DNA of 16,148 bases from Chloroflexota bacterium (GCA_030550295.1 JAUQPQ010000035.1:1-16148), one strand, 5' to 3'; counted from the stretch's first letter, positions 1 through 7,320 are shown. Notes: generated from the sequence alone by a model not told the origin. Numbers and translations are program-made.

Positions 1-782
1 GCTAAAAGGCCTTGCAAAACGAGCTTACCCTCACATATAGTGGCGAAGGCCCCGCCCGCGCCGTGGCAGCCGATGCCTAACCCCTCCTCGAACGCCCTCT
101 CTGCCTCCACGCATGCCCGCACCGTGGCATCATCAATAGACTCAGCCAAAGCCAGAGCTTCAGCATCGTCATTCCTCACCTCAATAGCCACGGCCCCTTG
201 TCCAGCTGCTGGCAGCATCTCCTCGGGGCTGAAGATGTAGTCCGCTTGTATTCCGAGGCGGTGGAGGGCGGCTGCGGCCACCACCACCCCATCGTAGCTC
301 CCATCGCGTACCTTGCGCACTCGCGAATCCACGTTCCCCCGAATGGGCACTATCTTTAGGTCGGGACGCAAGGCGAGGAGTTGGTAGGCGCGGCGCAGAC
401 TACTTGTCCCCACTACAGCTCCCTCGGGTAGGCCAGCAAGCCCATTTGCATGACGTGTCACCAGGGCATCCCGGGGATCATCGCGCAGCGGGACAGAGGC
501 AAGGCACAGCCCTGGAGGCAGACGCGTGGGGAGGTCTTTAAGGCTGTGCACGGCCATATCTATGCGTCCCTCTCTAAGGGCTACTTCCAGCTCCACCACA
601 AACGTACCCCTACCCCCTAGACGGGCAAGGGCTACCCTTTTGTGTCTATCGCCCGTGGAACGAATGACTACCACTTGGAAAGGGACATCTGGATGGGCTC
701 TCTTTAGGGCCTCCAACACTAGTTCAGTCTGGACAAGGGCCAGCCTTGAGCCACGCGTGCCGATACGGAGGACATCTCTCAC
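1..782 (-). CDS. hemC: Hydroxymethylbilane synthase (porphobilinogen deaminase), 3' end cut by window edge
   Basis: The enzyme polymerises four porphobilinogen molecules to hydroxymethylbilane in the cytoplasm, on the way to uroporphyrinogen III. 260 full codons are visible. The N-terminal lobe starts LRIGTRGSRLALVQ (about residues 5-18). HSLKDLPT (79-86) carries the catalytic Asp83, GTSSLRR (125-131) follows, and PAAGQGA (191-197) precedes the last domain. The cofactor-binding Cys239 lies in GIGCHGAGGA, where the family normally has a GC-x-(V/A)-P loop, so the cysteine is kept but the proline is not. I chose GTG at 782 because a GAGG ribosome site (788-791) overlaps the hemA stop with 5-base spacing. 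An in-frame ATG at 812, inside hemA, has no ribosome site. It is the last visible gene of a regulator-Met8-hemA-hemC unit; hemD/cobA-type genes would be expected beyond the edge. The identification is secure; the start is less so. Confidence 0.95.
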   Translation of the reverse strand, partial: MRDVLRIGTRGSRLALVQTELVLEALKRAHPDVPFQVVVIRSTGDRHKRVALARLGGRGTFVVELEVALREGRIDMAVHSLKDLPTRLPPGLCLASVPLRDDPRDALVTRHANGLAGLPEGAVVGTSSLRRAYQLLALRPDLKIVPIRGNVDSRVRKVRDGSYDGVVVAAAALHRLGIQADYIFSPEEMLPAAGQGAVAIEVRNDDAEALALAESIDDATVRACVEAERAFEEGLGIGCHGAGGAFATICEGKLVLQGLL

Positions 783-789
783 GCTGACC

Positions 790-2043
790 TCATCTTTGCG
801 AAATGGCACCATCTAGGCCAAACATCTCGATTACCGTCTGATAGCAGGTGCCTATATGACCCATCCGTTTCAGGTAGGTAATGGGCTGATGCAACATCTT
901 CTTGGTGATAGCCAAAGCCATCGCCTCAACGATCCGTCTTTCCTCTGGCGAAAGGTGAGGCAATCGTCGCAGGGCCTTTCTCAGTTCCTTCCGCTGTACC
1001 TCGTCAGCGTGCCGGCGCAGCTGAGCTATTACAGGCAAAACGTCTAAAGACCTGTACCAGGCCAGAAATCGACCCAACTCCTCTTCTATGATCTTCTCCA
1101 CCTGAGCTATCGTCTCCTCATCAACCTCTCCTTTAGCCCACTGCTTCAGATCATCTATCGCCAGGAGATTCACCCCAGGGACAGCGGCCACCTCGGGGTC
1201 TATGTCACGTGGGACTGCCAAGTCTATAAGGAGGAGAGGCCTTTGGGGGCGCCCACTCATGACTTCTTCGACTAGCTCTCTACCCACCACAAAGGTGGGT
1301 GAGCCCGACGTGCTGACGACCACGTCTGCCTGTTTCAGGAGATGAGGGAGCTCCTCTAGAGGGGCCGCCTCACCACCTACGCTTTGGGCTAGGGCTAGCG
1401 CCTTCGCGAAGGTACGAGTGGCCACTAGGCAACGAGCACCCATGGCCCGCAATGCCTTGACGGCTAATCTGCCCATTGTGCCTGCACCCAAAACTAGGGC
1501 AGTCACTCCCTTGAGGTCGCCTAACTGTTTGGCCGCCACCTGGACAGCAAAGGAGCTCATGGAGATGGCCACTTTCCCCAGGGCTGTCTCCCTGCGCACC
1601 CGCCGGCCTACAGCTAAAGCGCGATGGAATAACCGGGAAAGTATACCGTCGATGCAGCCTGCCCCCGATGCTAAGACGAAGGCTTTCCGTACCTGCCCCT
1701 GAATTTGGGCTTCCCCTACAGCTAGGGAATCAAGCCCGCATACGACGCGAAATAGGTGGCGTACAGCCTCTTCGCCTTTAAGGAGGTAGAACCGCGGGCG
1801 CACAGCTTTGCCACCCAGCTGGAGTAGAAAGTCCACTAGCCTACCACCATCCTCGGAAGAGGGGAGATGGGTGTAGAGCTCTAAACGATTACACGTGGAT
1901 ATGATGACGCCCCGCTCCAGCGTCTCTTTTACCGTTCGGAGGACGTGATCCCATGCTTCGTCCCTAATCGTCAGCTCCTCCCTCTCCTCCAGCGGGGCTG
2001 TCCGGTGGCTAATGCCAGCGACCCATATAGTAGGAGTGGCCAT
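790..2043 (-). CDS. hemA: Glutamyl-tRNA reductase
   Basis: This NADPH-dependent enzyme reduces glutamyl-tRNA(Glu) to glutamate-1-semialdehyde, the first committed step of C5-pathway tetrapyrrole synthesis. The 417-residue length is normal. The catalytic domain begins IWVAGISHRTAPLEERE and has the nucleophile Cys51 in STCNRLELY. The substrate motif GLDSLAVGEAQI is at 103-114. The NADPH Rossmann motif VLGAGTMG is at about 184-191, and LIDLAVPRDIDP at 272-283. A helical dimerisation tail runs from about 320. The start ATG overlaps the stop of the upstream Met8-like gene by one base (TAATG), and a GAGG ribosome site lies 6 bases before it, so translation is probably coupled. The gene confirms ALA synthesis by the C5 route. 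No frameshift or missing key residue was seen. Confidence 0.97.
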   Translation of the reverse strand: MATPTIWVAGISHRTAPLEEREELTIRDEAWDHVLRTVKETLERGVIISTCNRLELYTHLPSSEDGGRLVDFLLQLGGKAVRPRFYLLKGEEAVRHLFRVVCGLDSLAVGEAQIQGQVRKAFVLASGAGCIDGILSRLFHRALAVGRRVRRETALGKVAISMSSFAVQVAAKQLGDLKGVTALVLGAGTMGRLAVKALRAMGARCLVATRTFAKALALAQSVGGEAAPLEELPHLLKQADVVVSTSGSPTFVVGRELVEEVMSGRPQRPLLLIDLAVPRDIDPEVAAVPGVNLLAIDDLKQWAKGEVDEETIAQVEKIIEEELGRFLAWYRSLDVLPVIAQLRRHADEVQRKELRKALRRLPHLSPEERRIVEAMALAITKKMLHQPITYLKRMGHIGTCYQTVIEMFGLDGAISQR

Positions 2044-2681
2044 TATTCGCCTCGATAGGAGCTTAACAGTGTGGCAAGGAGGTACTCTTTGGCCTCTTGG
2101 CGACGGCCCTGCCGCAAAAGGTCAAGCAGAGACTCATTTAGCGCTCTGTTCCACGAATCGGGATCTACCTGAATGCCCTGAGCTCTTAAATGGTCGCGGG
2201 CTTCCGCCGCTACTTCTAACATAAGCGAATATTCGTCCCCCAGGAGGCGCTCTAACTCCTCCCTCAGTTTACGAGCGGCAGCCGGGCTAGCACCTCCGGT
2301 AGATATCGCTACGGTGATGTTGCCCTTACGCACTATTGCTGGCATTATGAAGTCGCAGTTGGCGGGATCGTCTACAGCGTTGACCCACACGCCGCGTTGG
2401 CGTCCCTCCTGGGCAACTTCCCTGTTTATGGATGGATCATCGGTAGCCACAAAGGCCAGGACGAACCCTTGCAAGTCACCCGGTTGATAAGGGCGGGGGA
2501 TGTGCTTTATTTTGCCATGGGTTGCTAAATCTGCCAGCCCGGGCTCTAGGTGGGGACTCACTACTGTCACTTGCGCCCCTGCTTCCAAAAGCCCGCGTAC
2601 CTTCCCATACGCTACCACCCCACCGCCGATCACCACCACAGGTTTTCCCCGAACGTCTAAGAACACCGGGTAGTAGCGCAC
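2043..2681 (-). CDS. Precorrin-2 dehydrogenase / sirohydrochlorin ferrochelatase (Met8p / CysG N-terminal type)
   Basis: This enzyme family oxidises precorrin-2 to sirohydrochlorin with NAD+, and some members also insert iron to give siroheme. The 212-residue protein has an N-terminal NAD domain with VVVIGGGVVAYGKV (15-28). The conserved NAVDDPANCDF (101-111) holds the aspartate (104/105) implicated in catalysis in Met8p and CysG. The signature AISTGGASPAAARKLREEL is at 125-143, with a small helical C-terminal domain after it. It lacks the SUMT methyltransferase half of full CysG, so uroporphyrinogen III methyltransferase must be encoded elsewhere. It starts with GTG 13 bases after the regulator's stop, with a GGGGG-rich ribosome site abutting that stop, and overlaps hemA by one base. 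It supplies sirohydrochlorin or siroheme that the decarboxylase at 6157-7296 could use. Whether the ferrochelatase activity is present cannot be read from sequence. Confidence 0.92.
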   Translation of the reverse strand: MRYYPVFLDVRGKPVVVIGGGVVAYGKVRGLLEAGAQVTVVSPHLEPGLADLATHGKIKHIPRPYQPGDLQGFVLAFVATDDPSINREVAQEGRQRGVWVNAVDDPANCDFIMPAIVRKGNITVAISTGGASPAAARKLREELERLLGDEYSLMLEVAAEARDHLRAQGIQVDPDSWNRALNESLLDLLRQGRRQEAKEYLLATLLSSYRGE

Positions 2682-2694
2682 GTAGCCGCGCCCC

Positions 2695-3351
2695 CTAAGG
2701 AGAGTATGCCTCTCCTATGGCCAGTAGAACCTGGTCTCCCAAGTCGGAGACGAAGTCCCAAAGCTGGGATACTTCGTCTGCTCCTAAATTGTGTCGGCGT
2801 GCCACCTCAGCAGCCGCGTCCTCAAGGCCTTGCCGGAAGAAGACGAAGGCCGCCACTACGTCTTTTAGAGATAAGCCGGCTTCCTTCAACTGATGGGCGT
2901 ACTGGTAGCCCACCTCCCGTGCTTCCTTCAAAAGGCGCCCCCCTTGGCTTCTCCGCTCAATGAACTGGCCTAGGAGGTCAGTGAGGCGCCGCCCTAAAGA
3001 ACGCAGCTCCTCTCGCATCGGGCCGGCAAGACGGTTGTACCATTCGGCAGCCACCGTCTTGCCCCGCCGCAGACGTCGTTGGATCCGTACAGCTACTATA
3101 GTCCCTAGCTCCTGGCTAGCTCCCCACCTTCCACCTAGCTGACCTCCCACAAGGGATTTCAAATCATCCTCGGAAAAGCGCCTATGGCCTCCCATTGTCC
3201 TGAAGGCCCGCACGTAGCCGGCATCCGCCCATCGGCGTAGCGTTGAACCGTTGACCCCCAGAAACCGGGACGCCTCCTTCAAGGATAGCCAGCGGGTAGG
3301 CTTTGCCGACGTTTCCTCCTCACGCACGTGGGCATCCATGACAAACCCCAT
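2695..3351 (-). CDS. MerR/excisionase-type helix-turn-helix regulator heading the tetrapyrrole operon
   Basis: The protein is 218 residues. Residues about 20-68 form a MerR-like DNA-binding domain: LSLKEASRFLGVNGSTLRRW is the helix-turn-helix, followed by the wing GGHRRFSEDDL typical of MerR/BldC/excisionase families. The rest is all-helical with no visible metal-binding cysteines. It contains EVGYQYAHQLKEAGLSLKDV and AFVFFRQGLEDA, faintly like RsbRD-type helical sensory domains; that comparison is from memory and weak. It is the first gene of the unit, 13 bases before the Met8-like gene, so it probably controls siroheme/heme synthesis and possibly itself through the inverted repeat at 3393-3410. 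The ligand is unknown. Start is uncertain: ATG 3351 has no ribosome site, TTG 3354 is possible, and ATG 3339 has GGGG about 6 bases upstream. Confidence 0.8.
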   Translation of the reverse strand: MGFVMDAHVREEETSAKPTRWLSLKEASRFLGVNGSTLRRWADAGYVRAFRTMGGHRRFSEDDLKSLVGGQLGGRWGASQELGTIVAVRIQRRLRRGKTVAAEWYNRLAGPMREELRSLGRRLTDLLGQFIERRSQGGRLLKEAREVGYQYAHQLKEAGLSLKDVVAAFVFFRQGLEDAAAEVARRHNLGADEVSQLWDFVSDLGDQVLLAIGEAYSP

Positions 3352-3392
3352 CAATGTTTATTAAATTTTTTGGCCCTCGGTGATATAACCTC

Positions 3393-3410
3393 AAGTGCAT
3401 GTTAACACTT
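3393..3410. repeat. Inverted repeat overlapping the candidate -10 box (possible operator)
   Basis: The arms AAGTG (3393-3397) and CACTT (3406-3410) are perfect inverted repeats around an 8-base centre. The repeat covers the -10 box of the candidate regulator promoter, a typical place for an autoregulatory operator. Arms of 5 bases are short enough to occur by chance. Confidence 0.35.
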
Positions 3411-3427
3411 AGGGCCTTTGCAATCAA
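3399..3427 (-). promoter_or_regulatory. Candidate promoter of the regulator-Met8-hemA-hemC unit
   Basis: On the minus strand TTGATT (3422-3427) and TAACAT (3399-3404) are separated by 17 bases, each matching the sigma70 consensus at four of six positions. The predicted start would leave a leader of about 40-50 bases to the regulator. It is a modest match, supported mainly by its position directly upstream of the first gene. Confidence 0.35.
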
Positions 3428-3477
3428 GGGTTCAGGTGGGGGGTAACAGTCGCCTCAGGGGAGGTGTTCTGGTTGAT

Positions 3478-4779
3478 TCAGGGGACTTCGGGCGCATAGT
3501 CCATACCGAGGAACTCCTGGGCTTCTAGCTCCTTGTACTCCTCATCGGAAACGCCCAGGAGCTCCTTGTATACATACTCGTTGTCCTCACCCAGGCGCAC
3601 GGGGGCCCGCCAGATCTGCAAGGGAGTCCGCGAGTAGCGCCATAGGAAGCCCGGATATAGGTGGGTGCCACAGTCTTCCTGGTACAGCTCATGGAAGAAG
3701 CCCCGCTCCTTAAGGTGCGGATCTTCGTAACAGTCCTTGGGGTCCATCACTGCCCCAGCGGGCACGCCATGGGCCTGAAGTAGGCGCATCACTTCGTAAC
3801 TGGTGTGCTGACTGGTCCAGGAGGCGATGTGTTTATCAAGCTCATCCTGGTGACGGCGGCGACTGATGGCGTCGGCCCACTTGGGGTCTTTGGCCCAGTC
3901 GGGATCGCCTAGGGCCTGCCGAAACGCCTCCCATTCTTGGTCATCCCTTATGCTGATGACTACCCAACGGTCCCGACCTTCCTCTTTACATGGGTAGCAG
4001 CCTTGGACTGCTACCGGGTCACGGTTGCCCAGGCTAGACTGGATGCGACCATTGAGAGCATAGTCCATGTAGGCCTGGGCCAACATGGCTATGGCGTTTT
4101 CGGCCTGCGCTAGGTCTATATGCTGACCCTTGCCCGTTCGGCGTCGATAGTATAGGGCAAGTATAGTGGCGAAAGCACCCACTGCCCCTGCTAGGTAATC
4201 GCCCGTGTAAACAGCGCTTGTCTGGCTTGGGTCTAGGTCGGGGTAGGTGCGCAGAAGGGTGTGCCCCACAGATCCTTCCAGATGGACTCCCAAGGCGCGA
4301 AAGTTCCGATAGGCGCCTGTCGCCCCATATCCAGGCACCTGGACGTAGATGATGTCAGGTTTTATGGAGCGTAGGTAGTCATAGGTAATCCCCAACTTTT
4401 CCATCGTCTCTGGGGGGTTGTTCTCATAGACGACATCGCTTATGGATACTAACTTGGCGAAGAGCTCTTTGCCTTTGGGATGCCTGAGGTCTATGGTACA
4501 GGAGCGTTTATTGCGAGCATGGGCATTGAAGAGGGGAGCGCGGTTCCAGGGGCGACGTCCCGGCTCCCTTTGAGGGAATCCTAGAGTCCAAGGCTGGTAG
4601 TTGGCTGCTACCTCCTTAGGAGGGCGCGCCATCAGCCCCCGCGTGTACGTCTGCCAGACGTGGATGTTCTCTACCCTTATCACCTCTGCCCCGAGGTCGG
4701 CCAGCAACATGGTACCGAAGGGGCCCGCCCATACTACCGTTAGGTCTACCACCCTTACGCCTTGCAAGGGCAAACCCAT
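3478..4779 (-). CDS. Family III CoA-transferase (CaiB/BaiF), subunit with catalytic Asp
   Basis: Family III CoA-transferases move CoA between acyl groups through an aspartyl-CoA mixed anhydride. The 433-residue protein starts with the classic LQGVRVVDLTVVWAGPFG and LLADLGAEVIRVE. NKRSCTIDLRHPKGKEL (90-106) and a PGYGATG loop (149-155) follow. The likely nucleophile is Asp194 in AVYTGDYLAGAVGA, and RRRTGKGQHIDLAQAE lies downstream. An insertion at about 42-90 (rich in R, P and W) is longer than in its neighbour. It starts 13 bases after the stop of the second CoA-transferase, and its ribosome site AAGGGAGGT (4786-4794) overlaps that stop, so the two are co-expressed and may form a heteromer. 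The substrate cannot be read from sequence; a single-subunit enzyme is also possible. Confidence 0.9.
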   Translation of the reverse strand: MGLPLQGVRVVDLTVVWAGPFGTMLLADLGAEVIRVENIHVWQTYTRGLMARPPKEVAANYQPWTLGFPQREPGRRPWNRAPLFNAHARNKRSCTIDLRHPKGKELFAKLVSISDVVYENNPPETMEKLGITYDYLRSIKPDIIYVQVPGYGATGAYRNFRALGVHLEGSVGHTLLRTYPDLDPSQTSAVYTGDYLAGAVGAFATILALYYRRRTGKGQHIDLAQAENAIAMLAQAYMDYALNGRIQSSLGNRDPVAVQGCYPCKEEGRDRWVVISIRDDQEWEAFRQALGDPDWAKDPKWADAISRRRHQDELDKHIASWTSQHTSYEVMRLLQAHGVPAGAVMDPKDCYEDPHLKERGFFHELYQEDCGTHLYPGFLWRYSRTPLQIWRAPVRLGEDNEYVYKELLGVSDEEYKELEAQEFLGMDYAPEVP

Positions 4780-4792
4780 GGGCCCACCTCCC

Positions 4793-6004
4793 TTATATGA
4801 CTCCAGACTGGGCTAGAATGACCATCTCCTCCTGGGAATAGCCCAGCTCCTCAAGGATCTCCTTAGTGTGCTGTCCCAGGAGGGGTGCGGGGAATCGCAA
4901 TTGCCACGGCGTCTCACTCATGATGAAGGGGCGCCCAGGCATACGGAAGGTGCCCACAACAGGGTGAGTAACATCCACGAAGAAGCCACGAGCGTTGAAG
5001 TGAGGATCATCGTAGACGTCTGCTGGCGTATTAAGGGGGGCACAGATCACGTGATTGGCCTGGGCGATATGCCAGATCTCCCGTTTGGTCCTCTCCATAA
5101 GCCAAGGGATGAAAAAGGCCATAAACTCTTCGTAGAGCTGGGGATCAAGCTGGGCTCCGGGGCTCGTCCACTTGGGGTCCTTAAGGAACTCGGGCTCACC
5201 CAGCATTTTGACGATCCGGTTCCAGTGGGCAGAGCCACCCACGATCTCGATATAGCCGTCCTGGCAGGGGTATACACCCGCAGGATACCCCCTCACCCCC
5301 ATCCCACCAGCACGAGGGGTAATCTCCCCTGTGTACTGGTAGCCGATAAGGGTACCGGCCCTCCTGTCGATGCCTCCACAGAGGGCTTCCATCATAGAGA
5401 CTTCTACGTATTGACCTGCGCCCTCCATGCTGGCCAAGTAAAAGGCCCCCATGGTGGCCAAGGCGGCTATGGCCCCCGCCTGGAACTGGGAGGCCGTAAG
5501 AGCCGTCTTGATAGGCTCCCTTTCGGGGATACCTGTGCTGTACATTTCGCCCCCCATGGCGTAGAGGACGATCTCGGTGCCCTTGAAGTCTTTATATGGG
5601 CCTGTCTGCCCAAACCAGGTGATAGAGGTCATTACCAGGCGGGGATTGAGACGGGACAGTTCTTCATACCCAATCCCTAACTGGTCTAAGTAGCCTGGGG
5701 GGTAACTCTCTACCAGGATATCGCACCTTTGGACAAGGCGACGTAGAATTTCGCGGCCTGTAGCCGTCTCCAGGTTAAGGGTCATGCTACGCTTGTTGGT
5801 GTTCAGGTAGAGGAAGAGGCCGCTTTTCTCCGGAGAAGGGTCGTCATCCTTGAAGGGTCCCATGTGGCGGGCGACGTCGCCCACGTGAGGGGGTTCCACC
5901 TTTATAACATCGGCTCCGTAGTCAGCCAGAAGCTTGGTACAGAAGGGGCCGGCTATCTCCTGGCTAAGGTCTAGTACCTGCACGCCTTCTAAGGCACTCT
6001 CCAT
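4793..6004 (-). CDS. Family III CoA-transferase (CaiB/BaiF) paralogue lacking the usual catalytic Asp
   Basis: The 403-residue protein has the family N-terminus LEGVQVLDLSQEIAGPF, KLLADYGADVIKVEPPH and NTNKRSMTLNLETATGRE. Where the neighbour has TGDYLAGA, this protein reads ASQFQAGA. The position of the catalytic aspartate is therefore Gln173 (numbered from ATG 6004) with the flanking motif otherwise kept. GAGQYVEVSMMEAL follows as in the family. I chose ATG 6004 because GGGAGGG (6008-6014) lies just before it; a TTG at 6016 in the same frame would put that ribosome site inside the gene. It is the first gene of a two-gene unit behind a good promoter. It is likely the non-catalytic or partner subunit of a heteromeric transferase, or an enzyme using another residue. 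The family call is firm; the role is inferred. Confidence 0.88.
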   Translation of the reverse strand: MESALEGVQVLDLSQEIAGPFCTKLLADYGADVIKVEPPHVGDVARHMGPFKDDDPSPEKSGLFLYLNTNKRSMTLNLETATGREILRRLVQRCDILVESYPPGYLDQLGIGYEELSRLNPRLVMTSITWFGQTGPYKDFKGTEIVLYAMGGEMYSTGIPEREPIKTALTASQFQAGAIAALATMGAFYLASMEGAGQYVEVSMMEALCGGIDRRAGTLIGYQYTGEITPRAGGMGVRGYPAGVYPCQDGYIEIVGGSAHWNRIVKMLGEPEFLKDPKWTSPGAQLDPQLYEEFMAFFIPWLMERTKREIWHIAQANHVICAPLNTPADVYDDPHFNARGFFVDVTHPVVGTFRMPGRPFIMSETPWQLRFPAPLLGQHTKEILEELGYSQEEMVILAQSGVI

Positions 6005-6007
6005 AGA

Positions 6008-6014
6008 CCCTCCC
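6008..6014 (-). promoter_or_regulatory. Ribosome binding site fixing the start of the second CoA-transferase
   Basis: GGGAGGG on the minus strand ends 3 bases before ATG 6004. Because it lies between the in-frame TTG (6016) and this ATG, it favours the shorter protein. Confidence 0.6.
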
Positions 6015-6035
6015 AATCTGAAAGACTCTGGCGGA

Positions 6036-6065
6036 ATTTTATTGAATATGGCTGGATAGGGTCAA
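6036..6065 (-). promoter_or_regulatory. Sigma70-type promoter for the CoA-transferase pair
   Basis: On the minus strand TTGACC (6060-6065) and TAAAAT (6036-6041), separated by 18 bases, match the consensus at five of six positions each. The expected start near 6029 gives a leader of about 25 bases with the GGGAGGG ribosome site. Confidence 0.6.
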
Positions 6066-6079
6066 GACGGGCCCAGATG

Positions 6080-6098
6080 AAAGGGACTGGCCCCCTTT
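6080..6098. repeat. Short inverted repeat in the divergent intergenic region
   Basis: AAAGGG (6080-6085) and CCCTTT (6093-6098) are inverted repeats around a 7-base loop. They lie between the CoA-transferase promoter and the siroheme decarboxylase gene. The element could be an operator or a leader hairpin for the plus-strand gene. It has no run of T after it, so it does not look like a terminator. Confidence 0.3.
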
Positions 6099-6143
6099 AC
6101 GCCACAGCCCCTTTATGAGGACGGCACCCCTTATAATAGCCCT

Positions 6144-6149
6144 AGGAGG
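6144..6149 (+). promoter_or_regulatory. Ribosome binding site fixing the start of the siroheme decarboxylase
   Basis: A perfect AGGAGG lies 7 bases before ATG 6157. The in-frame ATG at 6115 has no such site, so the protein starts MPIYQVPI rather than 14 residues earlier. Confidence 0.7.
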
Positions 6150-6156
6150 CACAAGC

Positions 6157-7296
6157 ATGCCCATATACCAAGTCCCCATCTCCATTGACGACCCTGTCAA
6201 CAGGGCTATCCTCTCAGTCTCCGAAGACAGCCTTACAGGGTTTTGGCGTCGTCCTTTTGACGAGATCGCCCGTCGTACCGCCATCCCTCTAGAGACGGTT
6301 CTGGAACGCATTAGGGCGATGTTGGAGGCTGGCGTCATACGACGGGTGCGCCAGACTATCATCTCCACCAACTTGGCCCAAGGGGCCCTTGTAGCTTGGG
6401 ACGTCCCTAGGGAACGCCTGCACGAAGCCTTCGATTTTATGTATCGAGAAGACCCTTTCAGCGGCCACGTTGTAATACGTACGACTGATCCTACCAGCCC
6501 TGGGGCACGCTATCGCCTCTGGACCACCATCAAGGTACCCCAAGGATTCTCCCTTGAGAGGCATTGTCAGCTTTTGGCCCATAAGGTAGGGGCCCGAGCC
6601 TTCTGCCTTATGCCCCCAAAGGTGATGTTCGTCCTAGGAGTGGGGCACGTGCGCAGGCAAGGATTAGAGCCAGGTGCTATGGCCCCTCACCCAGCCGATG
6701 CGGTGCCAGTCCAGATGGAGGAGCTCTCAGAGCTGGAGTGGCAAGTGCTGGACATCTTGAAGCGGGAGCTTACCCCAGAAGAGGTAAGGCCCGACCTTTG
6801 GGAGCTAAGGGCAAAGGAGGCTGGAATCGACCTGGGCACCTTCTACCAAGTGGCAGAAAGTCTCGCCCGCCGCAACATAGTAGGCCGGTTTTCCACCTTC
6901 CTTGAGCACTATAAGCCCGTGGCCGATGGGAGCAGAGTGGCCCCCTACAATGCCCTTTTCCACTGGGCAGTAGCACCTGGCCAGGAACTTGAGGCAGGCC
7001 GCCAAATTGGACGCTTCACGGTGCTTACCCACTGCTACTGGCGGGAGGCAGGGCCACAGTTCCATAATGTAAACATCATGGCTGTAGCTCATGGCCAGGA
7101 CAAGGCCTGGCTTTTGGCCCATAAGGATGCCATTGACTCTCACCTGAGGTCTTGTGGGATACAGGTGCTTTACACCAATATTTTCTGGGGCGGCAGAAGC
7201 GAGATTAAGCCTTCTGAGGTTTCGCCTCGAGCCTACCGCGAGTGGTTACAGCATATGGGGGGCATCCACCCCGACGATATGACGTCCCAGTCGTGA
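6157..7296 (+). CDS. Fused two-domain siroheme decarboxylase (AhbA-AhbB / NirDL type, Lrp/AsnC family)
   Basis: AhbA and AhbB together remove the acetate carboxyls of siroheme to give 12,18-didecarboxysiroheme, an intermediate of the alternative heme route; NirDL does the same toward heme d1. This 379-residue chain carries two tandem Lrp/AsnC-like units. Unit 1 (about 12-165) has a winged helix (DEIARRTAIPLETVLERIRA), then RYRLWTTIKV (118-127), which aligns with the family's YN-x-WFT strand. Unit 2 (about 188-350) has its own helix-turn-helix, then FTVLTHCYWRE (287-297) and NVNIMAVAHG (304-313), close to the family HCY-x-R and MIHG motifs. In unit 1 the matching segment reads FSGHVVIR, so the HCY/HNY-type motif is not kept. 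Start ATG 6157 is set by AGGAGG. It is upstream of a PAC2 gene and divergent from the CoA-transferases. A plain transcription regulator is less likely given the tandem fusion and the HCY motif. Confidence 0.82.
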   Translation: MPIYQVPISIDDPVNRAILSVSEDSLTGFWRRPFDEIARRTAIPLETVLERIRAMLEAGVIRRVRQTIISTNLAQGALVAWDVPRERLHEAFDFMYREDPFSGHVVIRTTDPTSPGARYRLWTTIKVPQGFSLERHCQLLAHKVGARAFCLMPPKVMFVLGVGHVRRQGLEPGAMAPHPADAVPVQMEELSELEWQVLDILKRELTPEEVRPDLWELRAKEAGIDLGTFYQVAESLARRNIVGRFSTFLEHYKPVADGSRVAPYNALFHWAVAPGQELEAGRQIGRFTVLTHCYWREAGPQFHNVNIMAVAHGQDKAWLLAHKDAIDSHLRSCGIQVLYTNIFWGGRSEIKPSEVSPRAYREWLQHMGGIHPDDMTSQS

Positions 7297-7320
7297 GGGT
7301 CGGGAGAGGGGCATAGCAGC

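Noticed and set aside
4868..5680. A 270-codon open frame on the plus strand
   Set aside because: It lies wholly antisense to a well-supported CoA-transferase gene, is rich in H, G and P without any recognisable domain, and has no ribosome site.
6132..6137. Perfect TATAAT upstream of the siroheme decarboxylase as its -10 box
   Set aside because: There is no -35 match at 16-18 bases, and transcription would start at about the AGGAGG ribosome site, leaving almost no leader. Chance in an AT-rich stretch is as likely; the true promoter is probably further upstream.
6157..7296. Ordinary Lrp/AsnC transcription regulator
   Set aside because: Two tandem units in one chain, the HCY-x-R motif and the Met8/hemA/hemC context fit siroheme decarboxylase better.
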